Shown piece after piece: positions 63,030 through 64,000 of a DNA stretch of 64,000 bases. The DNA lies in assembly GCA_021234155.1 (NCBI GenBank), contig JAJEKV010000112.1:2162282-2226281 (forward strand), given 5' to 3'. Positions within the stretch are counted from its first letter, which is position 1, and every line of letters begins with the position of its first letter. The translations under genes and the position numbers were made by a program. The notes beneath the pieces are model-generated. The model searched no databases, was not told the origin of the DNA, and was given only the letters and a program-made list of their open reading frames with translations. The DNA comes from Isoetes taiwanensis (Eukaryota; Streptophyta; Lycopodiopsida; Isoetales; Isoetaceae).

Positions 63030-63346
63030 TAACAAATGAGGCCCAGGCCAATGGGATGGCAATTAGAGAAGTCTTTTATAATGGCCAAATATATCCTGAA
63101 AAGAAAAGATCTTGTGATTTCCATTTTGAACAATGTCTACAACGCCATACTAACAGTCTTATACATCTAGAATATAGACCAGAACATCTCAAGCTTTGTA
63201 GAAAGTGGAGAGAGTGTCAAATAATAGATGATGCTGAGAAGATGTATCAATCGATCATAGATTGGTGGCATGGCAAGGCTTCACCAAGTGATGTAAACTC
63301 TTTGTCCTCATGGCTAGCATGGTGGCATCATAGAGTAAGTAGATAG
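63030..63346 (+). pseudogene. Transposase-like fragment, same family as 20.2 kb
   Basis: The frame runs NEAQANGMAIREVFYNGQ, then RSCDFHFEQCLQRHTNSL, and ends SLSSWLAWWHHRVSR. The first two parts align with ADEAQANWNAVREVF and RSCVFHFERCLQRQTKKHL of the minus-strand gene at 20.2-20.5 kb. Upstream and downstream domains are missing. The last part, a WLAWWHHR motif, is not preserved in the 20-kb copy. Confidence 0.7.
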
Positions 63347-64000
63347 GAAAATTATATGAAGGCTAGCGTAGACTTATCCACAGCTATGTATATGCCTGAT
63401 ACAAATTTGTCAAAATCTAGACATGGGAGTTGGTTAGCTGCAACTGGGTATACCAGAACCTTAACATTGTACTAGTAATGGTGCCCAGCGTTGCTGGGTA
63501 TAGGTTGGGAACCTGTTCATCTCTGACTCCTCATAAAGAGGTTATCTTCATTTTTTTTCCCTCATTTGGGGGGGATTCTCAACATGGGTACATTAAGAGT
63601 AGTTTTTTAAGAAGCTCCAAAGACAATGAAGGTAGAGAGGGCACTATATGTTTTCATCACATCTTTAAACCAATTATAGTGTGTTCATGGTGGCTTGATT
63701 TTTTGGTGAGAATTAACCAAGCTGGATCTAACGTGGGAGCAGCAGCTAGGGAGGTGGGTGTGATCAGCGGCGCAGCAACCCTCTCGCTGCAACAACAGTT
63801 CCGCTCATAGGTGTATGCCCTGCTTGAAAATTTACAATGCTATTTTAAAATTTGCAGCGCTGCCAAGATGTCACGCCCTCTTGCAGCTGACGTTTTTTCA
63901 TGTGCATGTGAATCTGCCATGAGCATATGTGTTGGGGCAAGGTGTTATACCTCAACCAAACACGGGTATGGACAGTTGGGCAGTTGAGTTTTTATAAGAA
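63347..64000. other. No recognised gene; Helitron-like hairpin at 63,472
   Basis: On the minus strand ACCCAGCAACGCTGGGCACC is followed by ATTACTAG and then T at 63,471, fitting a Helitron 3' end inserted before T. A 126-codon plus-strand frame starting at 63,430 crosses the hairpin and has no known motif. Confidence 0.4.

Noticed and set aside
1-64000. CRISPR arrays, bacterial operons or integrated prophage
   Set aside because: Introns, LTR, LINE and CACTA elements and SAUR genes show plant nuclear DNA; no regular spacer array exists.

Overview
This window is nuclear DNA from a land plant with a transposon-rich genome. The evidence is eight intact SAUR (small auxin-up RNA) genes, a plant Ty3/gypsy element, LINE copies, a CACTA transposon and compact GT-AG introns of 64-78 bp. 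From memory, the transposase-like and methyltransferase-like families at 12-22 kb are ones I associate with mosses, lycophytes and ferns more than with flowering plants. A fern or other non-seed plant is therefore my best guess, but I cannot fix the species.

Layout. 1-3 kb: two decayed LINE fragments. 3,530-11,291: a complete but decayed Ty3/gypsy element on the minus strand, with two LTRs and a TGCAC target duplication. It carries an archaeal-type RNase H domain upstream of the RT and a 281-bp MITE. 12.1-18 kb: a decayed multi-exon methyltransferase-like gene on the minus strand, surrounded by about ten fold-back hairpins that share the core ATCGC-N4-GCGAT. A second MITE of the same kind follows at 17,990-18,264. 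18.3-22.1 kb: two different transposase-like pseudogenes converge near 20.15 kb. 22.4-25.8 kb: an intact 482-codon ORF of unknown function, preceded by palindromes with the core GTCGGCGCCGAC.

26.9-35.9 kb and 55.2-61.3 kb hold the SAUR cluster. Five genes are of class A (144 aa) and three of class B (134-139 aa), mostly in head-to-head B/A pairs sharing about 1.0-1.3 kb of promoter DNA. The second segment is a direct duplicate of 30.86-35.89 kb, and 26.9-30.86 kb is an inverted partial copy. Each direct duplicate lost a different class B gene by deletion. Several class A promoter blocks are now orphaned or drive truncated SAUR starts.

The roughly 19 kb between the SAUR blocks is mostly transposon-derived. 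Its main feature is a 7.5-kb CACTA-type element (39,771-47,308, TGT target duplication) inserted in a minus-strand LINE. It carries a tandem array of about 1.14-kb units and three tRNA-like repeats. Another LINE 3' end lies at 52.6-53.3 kb. The right end (61.3-64 kb) has Helitron-like hairpin termini and another transposase fragment. The SAUR genes are the only genes I would expect to serve the host; the 482-codon ORF is a candidate.
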